NCBI GenBank assembly: GCA_016787705.1
Contig: JAEUTP010000007.1
Coordinates: 183,457 to 247,456, forward strand
Length of the DNA: 64,000 nt
Source: Bacteroidia bacterium
GTDB taxonomy: Bacteria > Bacteroidota > Bacteroidia > B-17B0 > Aurantibacillaceae
Reading direction: 5' to 3'
Both the position numbers and the translations under genes were made by a program. Of the stretch, positions 1-8,206 are shown piece after piece. Positions within the stretch are counted from its first letter, which is position 1; every line of letters starts with the position of its first letter. The notes under the pieces were generated by a model. The model did no database searches. It was not told where the DNA came from and saw only the letters and a list, made by a program, of their open reading frames with translations.

Positions 1-1
1 T

Positions 2-1543
2 GGTGGCGGCTCGTGGGCGGGCAGTTATTTTGCCAGCAAACAGTTAGGTACTTATAATACACTGGCCAGCCAAACACCAGGTGCACAACAGTATTTTAGT
101 ACAACAGGCCCATTCGGACCAAACGTATATTCGAACGATTGGCCGGTGTACGGTTTTAATTCTACCGATGATGGAAAAGTAAGAGCCATGGGCCAGTTAT
201 GTCCCGATCCGGATGTGGCGCCTATTGATGCAAAAGGTGCGGTAATACAAAGCGGAACTTTTAATGCTGGTATCTTTAATTGGAAAACAGATTCGATTGT
301 ACCGCCGGTTATTGCTAAAGGCGATGGTTTTTTACAAATGAACTCCAACGCTTACATGGCATGGAACGAAGCCGGTAACATTGGTTACGTTGTATTTATT
401 GGCAGCAGAACCGGCGCAACAGGTTCTAATAAAGGATGGCAGCCAATTGTTTATAAAACTACAAACAGTGGTACATCATGGAGTTTATTAAGCGGTATTG
501 ATTTTAATGCCCCTGCCTATGCAACGGTTTTAAACAGGTTAGATGGCACTACAATAATTCCGAGTTTAAAAATTCCTTTCTTTAATACCTTCGAAGGATT
601 GGATTGCGCTGTAGATGCCAACAATAAATTACACATTGCAGCAGTATTGGCAACTACAACAAGTGATCATAACGATTCACTGGCTTTTACGCCGGGTTAT
701 GATGTAGAAGAGTACACATGGCCACATACAACAGGCAAGCACCCTTACTTATATGATTTTATGACCGATGGTACAAGCTGGAATTATATTACGGTTGATT
801 CTATTACCAGCGAAGCACCGGCTGCAACTTCAGGTTTTCCGGGCTTTGCAGAAAACCCGTGGGATGATGATGCGGGTAAAGTAACATCCGACTCACGTAT
901 ACAATTAAGCCGTAGTGCAGATGGGCAGTTTATTATTTATACGTGGGCAGAGTCTGACCCGAATTTTACAAACGGTGGAAAATTCTGGAACACCATTCCA
1001 AATGTAAAAGCAAGAATTTATGATGTTGCAACTGCTACATTGCATGCCAGTGAAATTAATGTTACAAAACCTGCTATTGGCGCCAACCCAAATGTGGCCA
1101 GCAGAGCTATGTTTCATTTTACATCGCCTTCGGCAATTTCGGTATCGGCAATTACCGGAGGTTTTAGTGCAAAAGTGCCAATGACCGTAACTACCAGCAA
1201 CCCTTATATACAAGGTTCGCCAAATACACATTATTACGCTTCTGATGCACTTAATTTTTCTAATGTGGGTATTAACGAAAACGAAAAAGATGCTTTACAG
1301 TTTTCGGTATTTCCAAATCCGGCAAACGATAAATGTGTAGTGAGTTTAAATTTAAACGAGCCTGCTAGTTTAGAGATCTCGGTTTTAAATTATTTAGGTC
1401 AGCCTGTAAAACGCACAAATCACAAAGCACAATTTGGCACGAATGATATTACTTTAGATATTGCTGGTTTAAAAAGCGGTGTTTATTTTGTGAATGTAAA
1501 AAACGGAAATGTTACTTCAACTAAAAAATTGGTTGTAGAATAA
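2..1543 (+). CDS. T9SS type A sorting domain secreted protein (5' truncated)
   Basis: The reading frame is open from the first bases of the window, so the N-terminus and signal peptide are missing; a GTG at 146 is internal, not a credible start. The visible part is a large secreted domain containing an Asp-box/BNR-like stretch (YKTTNSGTSWS), as in beta-propeller sialidase-like folds. The last ~80 residues (from FSVFPNPANDK through LKSGVYFVNV to KKLVVE) match the type A Por secretion sorting domain, which directs export by the type IX system and is cleaved or anchored at the surface. A strong hairpin terminator follows directly. Function beyond secretion is unknown; a surface or extracellular enzyme or adhesin is possible. 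Confidence 0.85.
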   Translation, partial: GGGSWAGSYFASKQLGTYNTLASQTPGAQQYFSTTGPFGPNVYSNDWPVYGFNSTDDGKVRAMGQLCPDPDVAPIDAKGAVIQSGTFNAGIFNWKTDSIVPPVIAKGDGFLQMNSNAYMAWNEAGNIGYVVFIGSRTGATGSNKGWQPIVYKTTNSGTSWSLLSGIDFNAPAYATVLNRLDGTTIIPSLKIPFFNTFEGLDCAVDANNKLHIAAVLATTTSDHNDSLAFTPGYDVEEYTWPHTTGKHPYLYDFMTDGTSWNYITVDSITSEAPAATSGFPGFAENPWDDDAGKVTSDSRIQLSRSADGQFIIYTWAESDPNFTNGGKFWNTIPNVKARIYDVATATLHASEINVTKPAIGANPNVASRAMFHFTSPSAISVSAITGGFSAKVPMTVTTSNPYIQGSPNTHYYASDALNFSNVGINENEKDALQFSVFPNPANDKCVVSLNLNEPASLEISVLNYLGQPVKRTNHKAQFGTNDITLDIAGLKSGVYFVNVKNGNVTSTKKLVVE

Positions 1544-1569
1544 TTCTTTTTCAAATACTATATTTAAAA

Positions 1570-1597
1570 AGCCTGCTAGAAATAGCGGGCTTTTTTT
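1570..1597 (+). terminator. Rho-independent terminator
   Basis: An 8-bp stem (AGCCTGCT/AGCGGGCT, one G-T pair) with a 6-nt loop is followed by seven T residues, 26 nt after the stop of the T9SS protein. Confidence 0.85.
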
Positions 1598-1608
1598 ATT
1601 GTAGAAGT

Positions 1609-1702
1609 TTAACCACAAAGGTCACGAAGGGATTTTCACAAAGAGCACAAAAAGAAAAACACTTTGTGTACTTTGCGTTTTCTTTGTGCGCTCTGTGGTT
1701 AA
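1609..1702. repeat. Intergenic inverted-repeat element, TTAACCACA type, copy 1
   Basis: A 94-bp unit bounded by TTAACCACA and its inverse TGTGGTTAA. Inside, imperfect repeats of the words CACAAAG and CTTTGTG continue the symmetry, so the transcript could fold into one long imperfect hairpin. A second unit of nearly the same size and ends starts at 2049, and a half-copy occurs at 2559. There is no coding content and no transposase. It looks like a non-autonomous palindromic repeat. Confidence 0.7.
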
Positions 1703-1838
1703 GTGTTTCCGAATTCTGGAAAAATCTTCCGTTTTATGGAATTTTTTTGCAATGCTTTTTTCTGAAAACCTTGATAATAAAGACATTACCGCCGTGGCAC
1801 AACATCTGCATTTACATAAGCAGATAAAACAAACAGCC

Positions 1839-2036
1839 ATGAAAACTTCAACTAAAATAAAAATCACGATCATCACTACTCTAATTATTTTAACTAACGT
1901 TTCATTTGGCCAAAACAATAATGATACTAAAGAGACCGAAAAAACGGAGACAGAACAAAACGATGTAGTTCGCAGTAAAAGAGGCCCTCAACCAACAATG
2001 ACTATTACTACTGAAAGCAAATCATATTTAGTATAA
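1839..2036 (+). CDS. Small secreted protein, unknown function
   Basis: A 65-residue ORF starting at ATG 1839. The frame is open further upstream, but only this methionine gives a clean signal peptide: MKTSTKIK, a hydrophobic core rich in I/T/L, and a cleavage-like SFGQ around residues 23-25, the same SxxxQ ending seen in many secreted proteins of this window. The mature part is only about 40 residues, acidic and Thr/Glu-rich, then SKRGPQP. The gene lies between two copies of the TTAACCACA inverted-repeat element. No family is recognised; a spurious ORF cannot be excluded. Confidence 0.45.
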   Translation: MKTSTKIKITIITTLIILTNVSFGQNNNDTKETEKTETEQNDVVRSKRGPQPTMTITTESKSYLV

Positions 2037-2048
2037 GCTTCCACACTT

Positions 2049-2139
2049 TTAACCACAAAGTACACAAGCATAATTTCGCAAAGCACACAAGAAATTGTCC
2101 TGGTGTTCTTGGTGTATTCTTAAGGCTTTTTGTGGTTAA
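2049..2139. repeat. Intergenic inverted-repeat element, TTAACCACA type, copy 2
   Basis: A 91-bp unit starting TTAACCACAAAG and ending in TTGTGGTTAA, with inner words CACAAG and CTTGGTG in inverse orientation. It has the same ends and size as the element at 1609-1702 but a diverged interior. It lies between the small secreted ORF and the convergent gene ending at 2142. Confidence 0.7.
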
Positions 2140-2141
2140 GG

Positions 2142-2465
2142 TTAATAGATCACGTAATTAATATCAATTGTATTCGTTACGCAAGGTTTAAGATCCTGCA
2201 AGGTTAAGGTTAAAAATTCTTTTTCAAGATGTTGTTTAATGTCTTTATTGCTTGTTTTAGCGTTTACCTCAATTACTTTTCCTTCGGCATTTACACAAAA
2301 ATAAACGGTAATTTTTTCGCTTTTGTTTTTATGTTTCACGCTTTCAGGTGTGCTCAAAGCAGTCTGAATTTTTTTAACCAGTTTGTTTTTGTCGGCACCG
2401 GTTTCCGTAGCTTTAATTGTATTTACGCTTAAACAAATGGTAAGTACTAATAAGAGATTTTTCAT
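2142..2465 (-). CDS. Small secreted protein, TonB C-terminal-like
   Basis: 107 residues from ATG 2465; the frame extends 11 codons further upstream, but MKNLLLVLTICLSVNTIKA is a good signal peptide, so the inner start is preferred. The mature part has a pattern common in small periplasmic Bacteroidota proteins: basic helix, then ITVYFCVNAEGKVIEVN, an amphipathic helix, and a final strand INYVIY, which resembles the fold pattern of TonB C-terminal domains. That similarity is by eye and the function is unknown. It stands alone, with repeat elements on both sides. Confidence 0.6.
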   Translation of the reverse strand: MKNLLLVLTICLSVNTIKATETGADKNKLVKKIQTALSTPESVKHKNKSEKITVYFCVNAEGKVIEVNAKTSNKDIKQHLEKEFLTLTLQDLKPCVTNTIDINYVIY

Positions 2466-2558
2466 GGTTTGGGTTTTAAATTTGAGAGTAAGACGCACAG
2501 CAAAACAAAAAAGTTACAGGCAAATTGAAATTATTTTCGTTTTCACAAATTTTTGCAT

Positions 2559-2580
2559 TTAACCACAAAGTTCACAAAAA
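2559..2580. repeat. Half-copy of the TTAACCACA repeat
   Basis: The sequence TTTAACCACAAAGTTCACAA reproduces the left end of the elements at 1609 and 2049, but no matching right end is found nearby. It lies in the 389-nt gene-free stretch 2466-2854, which otherwise holds only the palindromic element at 2613-2766. Confidence 0.5.
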
Positions 2581-2612
2581 AGCAAAAATCATTTATTTAC
2601 TCAATAGATGGC

Positions 2613-2766
2613 AAGCCACTAATTCAAGAATAACATTGAGCAAAGTTTTGCGTTAGTATTTGTTTTGTGAGAGTTACTATAATTTCCTGGCATGCCAGGA
2701 AATTATAAAATTAGCACTAAGCAGTTAGTTGATTAAAAAGTAGAGGGTTTGTGAAATTAGTGGCTT
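2613..2766. repeat. Nested palindromic element with a 30-bp perfect palindrome
   Basis: Outer arms AAGCCACTAATTCA (2613-2626) and TGAAATTAGTGGCTT (2752-2766) are inverse of each other with one indel. Near the centre, 2678-2707 is a perfect 30-bp palindrome around GGCATGCC. The outer arm word AAGCCACTAATTTCA recurs in the element at 10423-10618, and a shorter form at 49499. There is no ORF inside. Confidence 0.75.
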
Positions 2767-2854
2767 ACTTTGTTGTGAATTTATAAATTTGTAATAGGTC
2801 TTGATATAAGTGACTTCGACATTTTAACCCATCGCCTGAAAAGAATTGAAATAT

Positions 2855-3193
2855 TTATCCCCCGGCTTTTTTTGATTTATAACCTTCTTTTAAAAGCAAT
2901 AAAATAAGTTTATCGCGATGATCGCCCTGTATTAAAATTTCGCGGTCTTTTACCGTACCGCCAACACCGCATTTTTGTTTTAGTAATTTGCCAAGAGCTT
3001 CAATATCTCCCGTTTTACCGGTAAAGCCATTTATACGACTTACAAATTTACCGCCGCCTAAACGGTCTAAATAAATTTTTAATTGCTCTTGTTTGGGGGC
3101 AATGGTACTTTCTTCTTCCTGCTCATCATCCTTAAAATTAAAATTCGGATTGGTAGAATACACAAAGCCATCCTTATTATTTTTCTTGCTCAT
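2855..3193 (-). CDS. SUI1/YciH-family translation initiation factor
   Basis: 112 residues. The C-terminal ~75 residues match the SUI1/eIF1 fold as found in bacterial YciH: LKIYLDRLGGGKFVSRINGF, then GDIEALGKLLKQKCGVGGTV, then the REILIQGDHRDKL core. The N-terminal ~35 residues are an acidic linker. Family proteins bind the small ribosomal subunit and influence start-site selection; the bacterial role is less well defined. The start codon overlaps the stop of the upstream TPR gene (ATGA), so the two are translationally coupled. Confidence 0.85.
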   Translation of the reverse strand: MSKKNNKDGFVYSTNPNFNFKDDEQEEESTIAPKQEQLKIYLDRLGGGKFVSRINGFTGKTGDIEALGKLLKQKCGVGGTVKDREILIQGDHRDKLILLLLKEGYKSKKAGG

Positions 3194-4281
3194 CGTTTAT
3201 ATCTTAAAACAAATACCGCGCTTAAAATTATCAGTAAAATAAAAATGTTTAAGTATAAGAATGGAAATTTTGAAGCCTCTGTTTTTACACCTGCCGGTTC
3301 TACTTCTGTTTCTACAAAATTACTTTCGTCAATTTGTTTGTTGGCAATGGCTAAACTATCTGTTAAAGCATTTGCTTTTTGCAACGAAGCAAAGGCTTTT
3401 TCATAATTGCTTTCAAGTTTATAATATTCAGAATAGGTTTTAAATGAAGCTATTTTGGCAGAAAGGTAATTGAACTTTTCAATAATGCTGTCAGCGATCA
3501 CTAAATTTTTTAAAGCGTTTAAACCTTCTTTTTTATTGATGTATGCCGCCGCAATATTTAAATAACTATCGGCCATTTCCATTTCATTATCCATTAAATT
3601 TTTTATTTTAATAGAGTTTAAACTGTTGGCAATAGAGGAGTCGTAATTTTGTTTTAAAATATTTATATATGCTAAATTATTATAGCACGATGCCTGAACT
3701 TCGTAATCAAAACGTTTCTCTGCATTTTTTAAAGCACGTAAAAAATAATTCTCTGCAATGCCTATTGCTTTTAACTGAACGCTTAATACACCTAAATTTA
3801 AAAGACAATTATCAATTTGCCTCACGTTATTTAATTCGTTATTTATTTCAAGGGCGGCCAGGTACGCCACTTCGGCCGATTTATAGCGGGCAAGATCAGA
3901 ATAAATATTACCCAAATTGGCCTGGCTTAAAGCAATTCCTTTTTTATCGTTTATAGCTGTTCTTAATTTTAACGCTTTTTTGTGGTAAGATAAAGCCGTG
4001 CTAAGATCGCCGCGGCGATAATATAAAATGCCCAATAAATTCATGGCCTTCGCCGAGTAAAAAGGCAGGCTGGCACGTTGTCCGCAGCGCTCTGCTTCTT
4101 TTGCACAGTTATAGGCATATTGCGCATCTACTGCACGGTTCGAAAAACCTTCATCATAAAATAAATTTACCCTGTCGGTATCGTGTGGTAAGGCTAATGC
4201 TTCAACTTGCAGCGAATCAAAATTCTGCGCTTTTACGTTTAATAAATTAAGTATAAAAAATATATAAAAAATGTGTTTCAC
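3190..4281 (-). CDS. TPR protein with signal peptide and C-terminal membrane segment
   Basis: 363 residues, GTG start. There is a signal peptide ending near NVKAQ, about seven tetratricopeptide repeats (for example AMNLLGILYYRRGDLSTALSY, LSQANLGNIYSDLARY), then a single transmembrane helix at about 340-358 and a short basic tail RYKR. This is the layout of the sensor half of Bacteroidota TPR histidine kinases and LuxR-type regulators, but the cytoplasmic output domain is absent. It overlaps the SUI1 gene by 4 nt. The TAnnTTTG box at 4289-4296 lies 7 nt before the start. A periplasmic scaffold is possible. Confidence 0.75.
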   Translation of the reverse strand: MKHIFYIFFILNLLNVKAQNFDSLQVEALALPHDTDRVNLFYDEGFSNRAVDAQYAYNCAKEAERCGQRASLPFYSAKAMNLLGILYYRRGDLSTALSYHKKALKLRTAINDKKGIALSQANLGNIYSDLARYKSAEVAYLAALEINNELNNVRQIDNCLLNLGVLSVQLKAIGIAENYFLRALKNAEKRFDYEVQASCYNNLAYINILKQNYDSSIANSLNSIKIKNLMDNEMEMADSYLNIAAAYINKKEGLNALKNLVIADSIIEKFNYLSAKIASFKTYSEYYKLESNYEKAFASLQKANALTDSLAIANKQIDESNFVETEVEPAGVKTEASKFPFLYLNIFILLIILSAVFVLRYKR

Positions 4282-4288
4282 GATAATT

Positions 4289-4296
4289 CAAATATA
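4289..4296 (-). promoter_or_regulatory. TAnnTTTG -7 box for the TPR/SUI1 operon
   Basis: Minus-strand TATATTTG, 7 nt from the GTG start, with a TTG 18 nt further upstream (4315-4317) in the right place for the -33 element. The spacing implies little or no 5' leader. Confidence 0.5.
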
Positions 4297-4328
4297 TACA
4301 TTTATACGAAATTACAAGATCTTAAACT

Positions 4329-6056
4329 ATGATAAAATACCTGATGCATCAAAAAAATCCGGCCTCACATTATGTATATGTTGATATGCTTGTTGATGAA
4401 GTATCGCAGGATAAGCTTCAGTTACAGCTTCCGGCCTGGCGTCCCGGCAGGTATGAATTAGGCAATTTTGCAAAAAATATAAAGCGGGTAGATGTGTTTA
4501 ATGAAAAAAATGAAGCCCTGAGCTATCATAAATTAAATAAAGATTTGTGGGAAGTTGATACAAAAGGCTGCTCTTCTATTAAAGTAACCTACAGCTATTA
4601 TTCTGCCGAATTAAACGCGGGCGCTTGTTTTGCAGATACAACTCAATTATACATGAACCCTGTTCATTGTTGCATGTATGTGGTTGGCCGGATGAATGAA
4701 GAACATAGGGTAGAGTTAAGTATTCCTGAAAATTACAAGATAGTTTGTTCTTTAAAGCAGCAGGGAAATACATTGATAGCTAAAAATTTTGATGAGCTGG
4801 TAGATTCTCCATTTGTAGCCTCGCAAAAAATACAAAGCGATGTTTATGAGGTGAACGGTATAAAATTTCATTTGCATTTTATTGGCGAATGCAAACCTGA
4901 TTTTAAATTAATAAAATACCATTTTTCGGCATTCACTCAAAAGCAAATTGAATTTTGGAATGATTTTACAACTGATGAATATCATTTTATTTTCCAGGTG
5001 CTCCCTTTTAAATTTTATCACGGCGTAGAGCATGTAAAGAATACAGTTATTGCTATTGGTCCGGGTTATGCCATTAACACCGGAAAGACTTACGAAGATG
5101 TTTTAGGTGTAAGTTGTCATGAATTATTTCATTCGTGGAATATCAAAACAATTCGCCCTGTAGAAATGATGCCATACGATTACACAAAAGAAAATTACGC
5201 TAAAACAGGTTATGTGTACGAAGGCATTACTACTTATTACGGCGATAAATTATTATTAAGCAGCAACATTTTTACACTAACGCAATATTTTGAAACACTG
5301 CAGGAGCGCTTAACAAAACACTTTCACAACTTTGGCCGTTACAATTTAAGTGTGGCCGATAGCAGCTGGGAAACCTGGCTGGATGGTTATATGCCCGGCG
5401 CTCCTTACCGCAAAACAAATATTTATGACGAAGGCAGCTTAATTGCTTTTATGCTGGATGTGAAAATATTACAGGCCACACAAAATAAAAAAGCACTGCG
5501 CGATGTTTGTGTGTTGTTGTATGAGCGTTTCGGAAAAAAGGGAATTGGTTATAAAGAAAATGATATTATTGAATTGGCAAACGAAATAAGCGGCCAGGAT
5601 TTTACCCGGTTCTTTAAAACATTTGTTTATTCGCCGCAGGATTTTGAAGCAGAATTAAAACCATGCTTTGATTATTTGGGTATTGACTTTATAAAACAAG
5701 CAAATGCGCATGATAGCGAACATAAGTATGGCTTTAAAGTAATGGATCATGGTTTGCACAGTAAAGTAACTTTAGTAGCCCCTTATTCTCCGGCCTGGAA
5801 AGCCGGATTATTTGCCGGCGATGAAATTATTGCTGTAAATGGCATATTTCTAAAAAACAATTTTAACAATTGGTTGCATTATTTTGGTGATAAAGAAGAA
5901 ATTATACTGAGCGTTAACTCGGCAGATCAAATGAAAACCATCTTTCTACAAATGGATAAAAAGGGCAATACTTACTTTTTTAACCCTGTTTTAAAATTGA
6001 AACCGGATGCAGAAAATAGTTCAAAAGTTAATTTTGAAGCATGGAAAGCACTATAA
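4329..6056 (+). CDS. M61 family glycyl aminopeptidase-like metallopeptidase
   Basis: 575 residues, full length for the family. The N-terminal beta domain carries the LPAWRPGRYELGNFAKN signature (about 34-50). The zinc site is HELFH (264-268), followed by SWNIKTIRP, and the third-ligand glutamate lies in GYVYEGITTYYGD. A PDZ domain near 480-545 (APYSPAWKAGLFAGDEIIAVNG) ends the protein. M61 enzymes cleave N-terminal residues from peptides, with preference for Gly/Ala. No signal peptide is visible, so the enzyme is probably cytoplasmic. It is divergent from the TPR gene and shares a 47-nt promoter gap. Confidence 0.9.
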   Translation: MIKYLMHQKNPASHYVYVDMLVDEVSQDKLQLQLPAWRPGRYELGNFAKNIKRVDVFNEKNEALSYHKLNKDLWEVDTKGCSSIKVTYSYYSAELNAGACFADTTQLYMNPVHCCMYVVGRMNEEHRVELSIPENYKIVCSLKQQGNTLIAKNFDELVDSPFVASQKIQSDVYEVNGIKFHLHFIGECKPDFKLIKYHFSAFTQKQIEFWNDFTTDEYHFIFQVLPFKFYHGVEHVKNTVIAIGPGYAINTGKTYEDVLGVSCHELFHSWNIKTIRPVEMMPYDYTKENYAKTGYVYEGITTYYGDKLLLSSNIFTLTQYFETLQERLTKHFHNFGRYNLSVADSSWETWLDGYMPGAPYRKTNIYDEGSLIAFMLDVKILQATQNKKALRDVCVLLYERFGKKGIGYKENDIIELANEISGQDFTRFFKTFVYSPQDFEAELKPCFDYLGIDFIKQANAHDSEHKYGFKVMDHGLHSKVTLVAPYSPAWKAGLFAGDEIIAVNGIFLKNNFNNWLHYFGDKEEIILSVNSADQMKTIFLQMDKKGNTYFFNPVLKLKPDAENSSKVNFEAWKAL

Positions 6057-6162
6057 ATCAGACGAAAATAAAAAAATGTTAAAAACTTTTTCTAATTTCA
6101 ATACCTCATTCTAAAAGAAGTACCTATTTTCATGATTATTATTAACTAAAAAAAACTAAAAA

Positions 6163-6609
6163 ATGGAACAACAAACACAAACTAACACAGGAACTGAAGC
6201 CGCAAAACGTCCGGTATTTTTAACAGTTCTATGTATTTTATCATTTGTAGCAGCTGGTTTAGCTATTCTTGGCTACATTACAGTTATTACAGTAATGGGT
6301 GCGGTAACAGCAGGTGCTTCTGCTCTAGAAGGAATGGCAGAAGGCTCTGGTGCAACAATGACTTACACTGGTCCTAGCGCTGCTTTAACATGGGCATACA
6401 TTATTGTAGGTTTTGTTACTGTATTAGCTTCACTTTATGGTGTTATCCAAATGTGGAAACTTAAAAAAATCGGTTACTTTATCTATGTAGGCGCAAGCGT
6501 TATCTCAATGGTAATGGGTATCATCTATAGTGGATTTGGTGTTATGGCTGTAATTTTCCCGATTTTATTCATCGTTCTTTACGGTTTAAACCTTAAACAT
6601 TTAAAATAA
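6163..6609 (+). CDS. Small multi-pass membrane protein, paralogue A
   Basis: 148 residues with four hydrophobic segments. A soluble N-terminus is followed by RPVFLTVLCILSFVAAGL, a loop of about 35 residues, a second and third helix around MWKLKKIGYFIYVGAS, and a last helix ending YGLNLKHLK. The same three landmarks (RPxFLxVLCILSF, MWxLxxIGxFIY, Y(A/G)xNLK) occur in the proteins at 7569 and 8207, so the three are paralogues. No named family is recognised. A strong terminator follows, separating it from the next genes. Confidence 0.75.
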   Translation: MEQQTQTNTGTEAAKRPVFLTVLCILSFVAAGLAILGYITVITVMGAVTAGASALEGMAEGSGATMTYTGPSAALTWAYIIVGFVTVLASLYGVIQMWKLKKIGYFIYVGASVISMVMGIIYSGFGVMAVIFPILFIVLYGLNLKHLK

Positions 6610-6624
6610 TAGATTTTCTATTTA

Positions 6625-6662
6625 AAAAAGTCCTTTCTTAATTTTAAGAAAGGACTTTTTTA
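6625..6662 (+). terminator. Rho-independent terminator
   Basis: A long perfect stem around GTCCTTTCTT/AAGAAAGGAC, flanked by A and T runs, 20 nt after paralogue A. It may also act on the minus strand. Confidence 0.85.
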
Positions 6663-6775
6663 TTTTAACGTTACAGTAAATGCTTTGCTGTTAAAAACTT
6701 TATCAGATCAAAAAGCTGTATGTGCTAAAAAGAGGGTATTTTCACTCATTATTAATTAAAAAAGATTTTAAAAAA

Positions 6776-7171
6776 ATGGAACAAAACACTACACCACAAC
6801 CTGCGGCCAATAACGGTAAAGGTTTAGGCATTGCCGGTATGATATTAGGTATTTTATCAATTATTTTAGCTTTTGTGCCTTGCTTTGGCGTATGGGCCAT
6901 TATTTTTGCTGTTGTAGGCGTTATTTTATCTGCTATCAGCATGAGTCAGGCAGGTAAAGCAGGCGCTTCAAAAGGTATGGCAATTGCCGGGCTAATTTGC
7001 TCAATCCTTGCTATTATTATTGTTGTAATTTGGGTATTTGTTGTTGCCAAAGCAGTAAACGAAGGAGGTGGATTATTAAAAGAAGCAATGGAACAATCTG
7101 GCGCTATGGATTCTTTAAATAAAGCAATGGAGCAATTAAAAAATATTACCGATACACTTCAACAACACTAA
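6776..7171 (+). CDS. DUF4190-like small membrane protein
   Basis: 131 residues from ATG 6776; a GTG 18 codons upstream is less likely because the MEQNTTPQPAANNGKG start matches the usual disordered N-terminus of this type. It has three hydrophobic stretches: GLGIAGMILGILSIILAFVP, a second VWAIIFAVVGVILSAIS, and GMAIAGLICSILAIIIVVIW after KAGASK. The GxAIAGxxxGxxxI repeat is typical of the DUF4190 family. The C-terminal tail is an amphipathic helix with repeated LNKAMEQL. Function unknown. It lies 3 nt upstream of the DUF2752 gene. Confidence 0.7.
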   Translation: MEQNTTPQPAANNGKGLGIAGMILGILSIILAFVPCFGVWAIIFAVVGVILSAISMSQAGKAGASKGMAIAGLICSILAIIIVVIWVFVVAKAVNEGGGLLKEAMEQSGAMDSLNKAMEQLKNITDTLQQH

Positions 7172-7174
7172 TGC

Positions 7175-7564
7175 ATGCGTAAAGCACCCGCCTATGTTAT
7201 TATAAGTTTGGTGTTTTTAATATTTATAGGAGTAGGCTTTGCTTACTCCTATTTTTTTTATCCTAACGATCATCCAATTAATTGTGCAGTAAAAGAGGCA
7301 ACCGGAAAAGATTGCCCGAGTTGCGGTTTTTCACGAGCTTTCTCCAATTACACACATTTTAAATTTACCGAAGGAAGAAGTTTTAACGCTTTATCCTGGC
7401 CTGTATTTTTATTTTTTTTGTTACAGTTTTTTTTAAGAGGAGGTATTGTATTTTGTTTTTTTAAAACAAAACGTCAACCGTCTTCAAAATTTATTTTGAC
7501 AGAACTTATTATTAGTATTTCGTTTTTTTTATTTGCATTTTTACCTCTGTTATTAAAATTTTAG
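7175..7564 (+). CDS. DUF2752 family membrane protein
   Basis: 129 residues with three transmembrane helices. The family hallmark is visible after the first helix: CPSCGFSRAF preceded by HPINCAVKEATGKD, the CPxCGxTRA-type motif of DUF2752. It starts 3 nt after the preceding stop and ends 4 nt before paralogue B, so the small membrane genes from 6776 to 8069 look like one transcript. Function is not established for the family. Confidence 0.8.
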   Translation: MRKAPAYVIISLVFLIFIGVGFAYSYFFYPNDHPINCAVKEATGKDCPSCGFSRAFSNYTHFKFTEGRSFNALSWPVFLFFLLQFFLRGGIVFCFFKTKRQPSSKFILTELIISISFFLFAFLPLLLKF

Positions 7565-7568
7565 TTCT

Positions 7569-8069
7569 ATGGAAAATAATTTCAACGATCAGTTTCAAAA
7601 CGATCTTGCGCCTTTACCAGAGCGCCCACAATTCTTAAAAGTACTGTGTATTCTTTCGTTTATTACTTGTGGCTTATTGATCATCATTTATGCAATTGGC
7701 TCTCTTTGCCTTGGCATGGGCGAAGAAACAATTACCGGTGTATGGGATAAAATTCTTGAAACACAGCCGCAACTCGAAAATTTAGATCCTGTATCAACCA
7801 TTCATGAAATTGGTAAATTATGTTTGTACAATTTGCTTTTAAATATTGCCTCACTTGTTGGTGTAATTATGATGTGGCGTTTAAATAAAATTGGCCTGTT
7901 TATTTATGCAGCAGCCGAGATAGCTACTAATTTTTTAGGATTGGATATTGGTGTTGCCGAAGGTGGAGGCAAGGCATACACTTCTATGATCATCTGGATA
8001 CTTATTGATCTGGCATTTGTTGCCATGTATGCCATTAATCTAAGAAAAGTTCAACAAGCTTCGGTTTAG
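7569..8069 (+). CDS. Small multi-pass membrane protein, paralogue B
   Basis: 166 residues. It shares with the proteins at 6163 and 8207 the sequence RPQFLKVLCILSFITCGLL before helix 1, MWRLNKIGLFIYAAAE before helix 3, and a C-terminal YAINLRKVQ. The loop between helices 1 and 2 is longer and acidic (ITGVWDKILETQPQLENLD). No known family is recognised. It belongs to the tightly spaced group that begins at 6776. Confidence 0.75.
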   Translation: MENNFNDQFQNDLAPLPERPQFLKVLCILSFITCGLLIIIYAIGSLCLGMGEETITGVWDKILETQPQLENLDPVSTIHEIGKLCLYNLLLNIASLVGVIMMWRLNKIGLFIYAAAEIATNFLGLDIGVAEGGGKAYTSMIIWILIDLAFVAMYAINLRKVQQASV

Positions 8070-8206
8070 TTTTTAGATTTTTATTTTAATTCAAGGTCTT
8101 CGTCTAAAATGTGGCATCTGCTATGTTAAAATAGAAGTTGTAACTAGCATTTTACTATTTTTATTAGCAACTTTAATATACTATTAACCATTAAAACTAT
8201 GATACG

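Noticed and set aside
905..1231. Minus-strand ORF opposite the first T9SS protein
   Set aside because: Its Cys/Arg/Ser-rich translation has no family pattern and it overlaps a clear coding frame.
1609..2139. Possible CRISPR array from repeated AACCACAAAG words
   Set aside because: Only two full inverted copies, with no regular spacers and no cas genes.
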